DNA of 39,724 nt from Cloacimonetes bacterium UBA5210 (lineage in GTDB: Bacteria; Cloacimonadota; Cloacimonadia; Cloacimonadales; Cloacimonadaceae): the NCBI GenBank assembly GCA_002412625.1, contig DHVK01000043.1:1-39724 (forward strand), read 5' to 3'. Shown here one piece after another: positions 38,918 to 39,724 of this stretch. The position numbers were made by a program, and so were the translations under genes. The notes beneath the pieces are model-generated. The model searched no databases. It had not been told where the DNA came from and worked only from the letters and a program-made list of their open reading frames with translations. Each line of letters begins with the position of its first letter. The first letter of the stretch is position 1.

Positions 38918-39724
38918 AGGACTACAAATATATCGGAAAGTCGGTCACGCGCATTGACGCTCTGGAGAAGATCAGCGGTGCCGCCATCTATGGTGACGAC
39001 ATCGATTTTGGGGCAAGCCTGCTTTATGCCGAGATAGTTTCCAGCACCCAGGCTCATGCCATCATCAAAAGTATCGATACTGCCGAGGCAGAAAAGGTGC
39101 CGGGGGTATATAAGATCTTCACCGGCAAAGACTTCCCCTATAAGTTCGGCCTCTATATGAAAGACCGCTATGTCTTTGCCCAGGATAAAGTGCGCTTTGT
39201 GGGCGAACAGATTGCCGCTGTGGTGGCAAGAAGCCCTCAGGCTGCCAAACGCGGAGCCGCGCTGGTGAAGGTGGAATATGAAGCCCTGCCCGCGGTATTG
39301 GATCAGATGGAAGCCCTGCGGGACAACGCTGTGATTTTGCACCCGGATCTGGGAGATTACCCCCATGTACCCTGGTTTTACCCCAAAGCCGGGACCAATA
39401 TTGCCCATTGGCGCAAAACCCGCAAGGGTGATCTGGAAGATGGCTTTGCCAAAGCCGAGCACATTATTGAAGACACCTACACCGTGCCCAGATATGCCCA
39501 TTGCGCGATTGAGACGCATGTGGCGATCGGCAAGCTGGATCATTCCGGACGCCTGACGGTGTGGAGCTCCTCGCAATCTCCGCACACCCAAAGGCATTTG
39601 TTTGCTGAAGCTTTGGGCAAGTCCCACAAGGATGTCCGCGTTATCGCACCCCATGTCGGGGGAGGATTTGGCGGAAAAGCCGGCGTGACCATGGAGATCA
39701 TCCCCGCCGCGCTGGCAACCAAGC
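38914..39724 (+). CDS. Molybdopterin-binding subunit of a xanthine dehydrogenase-family hydroxylase (cut by window end)
   Basis: The first ~270 residues of the large catalytic subunit run off the right edge with no stop; full-length members have about 700-800 residues. The start is the ATGA overlap at 38914 with AAGGGGG upstream. The N-terminal hammerhead-like domain (about 10-120) includes KISGAAIYGDDI, YAEIVSSTQAHA and VRFVGEQIAAVVA. Molybdopterin-contact motifs follow: HCAIETHVAI, SSSQSPHTQRH at about 209-219 and APHVGGGFGGKAG at about 236-248. The catalytic glutamate lies beyond the window. The substrate could be a purine, pyrimidine, nicotinate-like or other N-heterocycle. The neighbouring cyclase and carbamoyltransferase genes favour one whose breakdown releases a carbamoyl group. 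Confidence 0.92.
   Translation, partial: MKDYKYIGKSVTRIDALEKISGAAIYGDDIDFGASLLYAEIVSSTQAHAIIKSIDTAEAEKVPGVYKIFTGKDFPYKFGLYMKDRYVFAQDKVRFVGEQIAAVVARSPQAAKRGAALVKVEYEALPAVLDQMEALRDNAVILHPDLGDYPHVPWFYPKAGTNIAHWRKTRKGDLEDGFAKAEHIIEDTYTVPRYAHCAIETHVAIGKLDHSGRLTVWSSSQSPHTQRHLFAEALGKSHKDVRVIAPHVGGGFGGKAGVTMEIIPAALATK

Noticed and set aside
38362..39654. 430-aa minus-strand ORF opposite the FeS and Mo subunit genes
   Set aside because: The plus strand carries clear family motifs in the FeS and Mo subunits. The antisense frame has no recognisable domain and is a composition shadow.

Overview
The window looks like chromosomal DNA from an anaerobic or fermentative member of the FCB group, most probably a Cloacimonadota-like bacterium. 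The evidence is a PorX-type response regulator with a PglZ/alkaline-phosphatase-fold output domain, two secreted proteins ending in type IX secretion (T9SS)-like sorting domains, a DUF5683 membrane protein, many TPR lipoproteins, and no sign of aerobic respiration. The lineage is an inference: there is no rRNA or ribosomal marker here. I see no tRNA, rRNA, CRISPR array, integrase or transposase gene.

Layout. (1) 191-6677, plus strand: a tightly packed set with a WecA/TagO-type glycan-lipid transferase, an MBL-fold hydrolase, two lipoproteins flanking a DUF5683 protein, and a UvrD/PcrA helicase. (2) 13010-6700, minus strand: an eight-gene run with a helical-repeat protein, GreA, M18 aminopeptidase, a CpoB/YbgF-like lipoprotein, an unknown envelope protein, a BamD-like lipoprotein, NadD and a hemolysin III family protein. 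It converges on uvrD. (3) 13011-18261: an accessory-looking stretch with repeats, an AT-richer secreted T9SS-type protein with its own promoter, a TPR/AAA+/Fis regulator with an aberrant GAFTGA loop, and dispersed repeats. (4) 24023-18262, minus strand: a MORN-repeat protein, PanB, an unknown helical protein, PorX, a PTS-EIIA/CBS fusion and an ArsB/SLC13-like transporter, ending at a strong terminator. (5) 24246-26663, plus strand: a two-CxxC disulfide oxidoreductase, thioredoxin reductase and MutM, ending in a terminator that lies partly inside the convergent tfoX-like gene. (6) 27706-32783, plus strand: secreted proteins (Kre9/KNH-like, SUMF1-fold, T9SS-sorted) with an embedded GNAT acetyltransferase. 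(7) 32961-39724, plus strand: a catabolic operon with AllH, AllF (FdrA) and AllG homologues, a cyclase-family metal hydrolase, and the FAD, 2Fe-2S and (cut off) molybdopterin subunits of a xanthine-dehydrogenase-family hydroxylase.

Two things stand out. The last operon reads like an energy-conserving route for an N-heterocycle: hydroxylation, ring opening, then carbamoyl transfer to phosphate. The second is a 212-234 bp repeat, found as two near full-length copies in opposite orientation (17973-18206 and 27346-27557), a solo end (15191-15238) and an end fragment (27321-27341). Its ends are inverted repeats that form terminator-like hairpins whose sequence varies while much of the pairing is kept. 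A second, smaller palindromic repeat accompanies both full copies.

Many genes overlap by ATGA (2017, 7368, 28482, 33785, 35305, 38456, 38914), so translational coupling is common. Starts were chosen by Shine-Dalgarno sequence and by family N-termini. All comparisons were made by eye; no database search was run.
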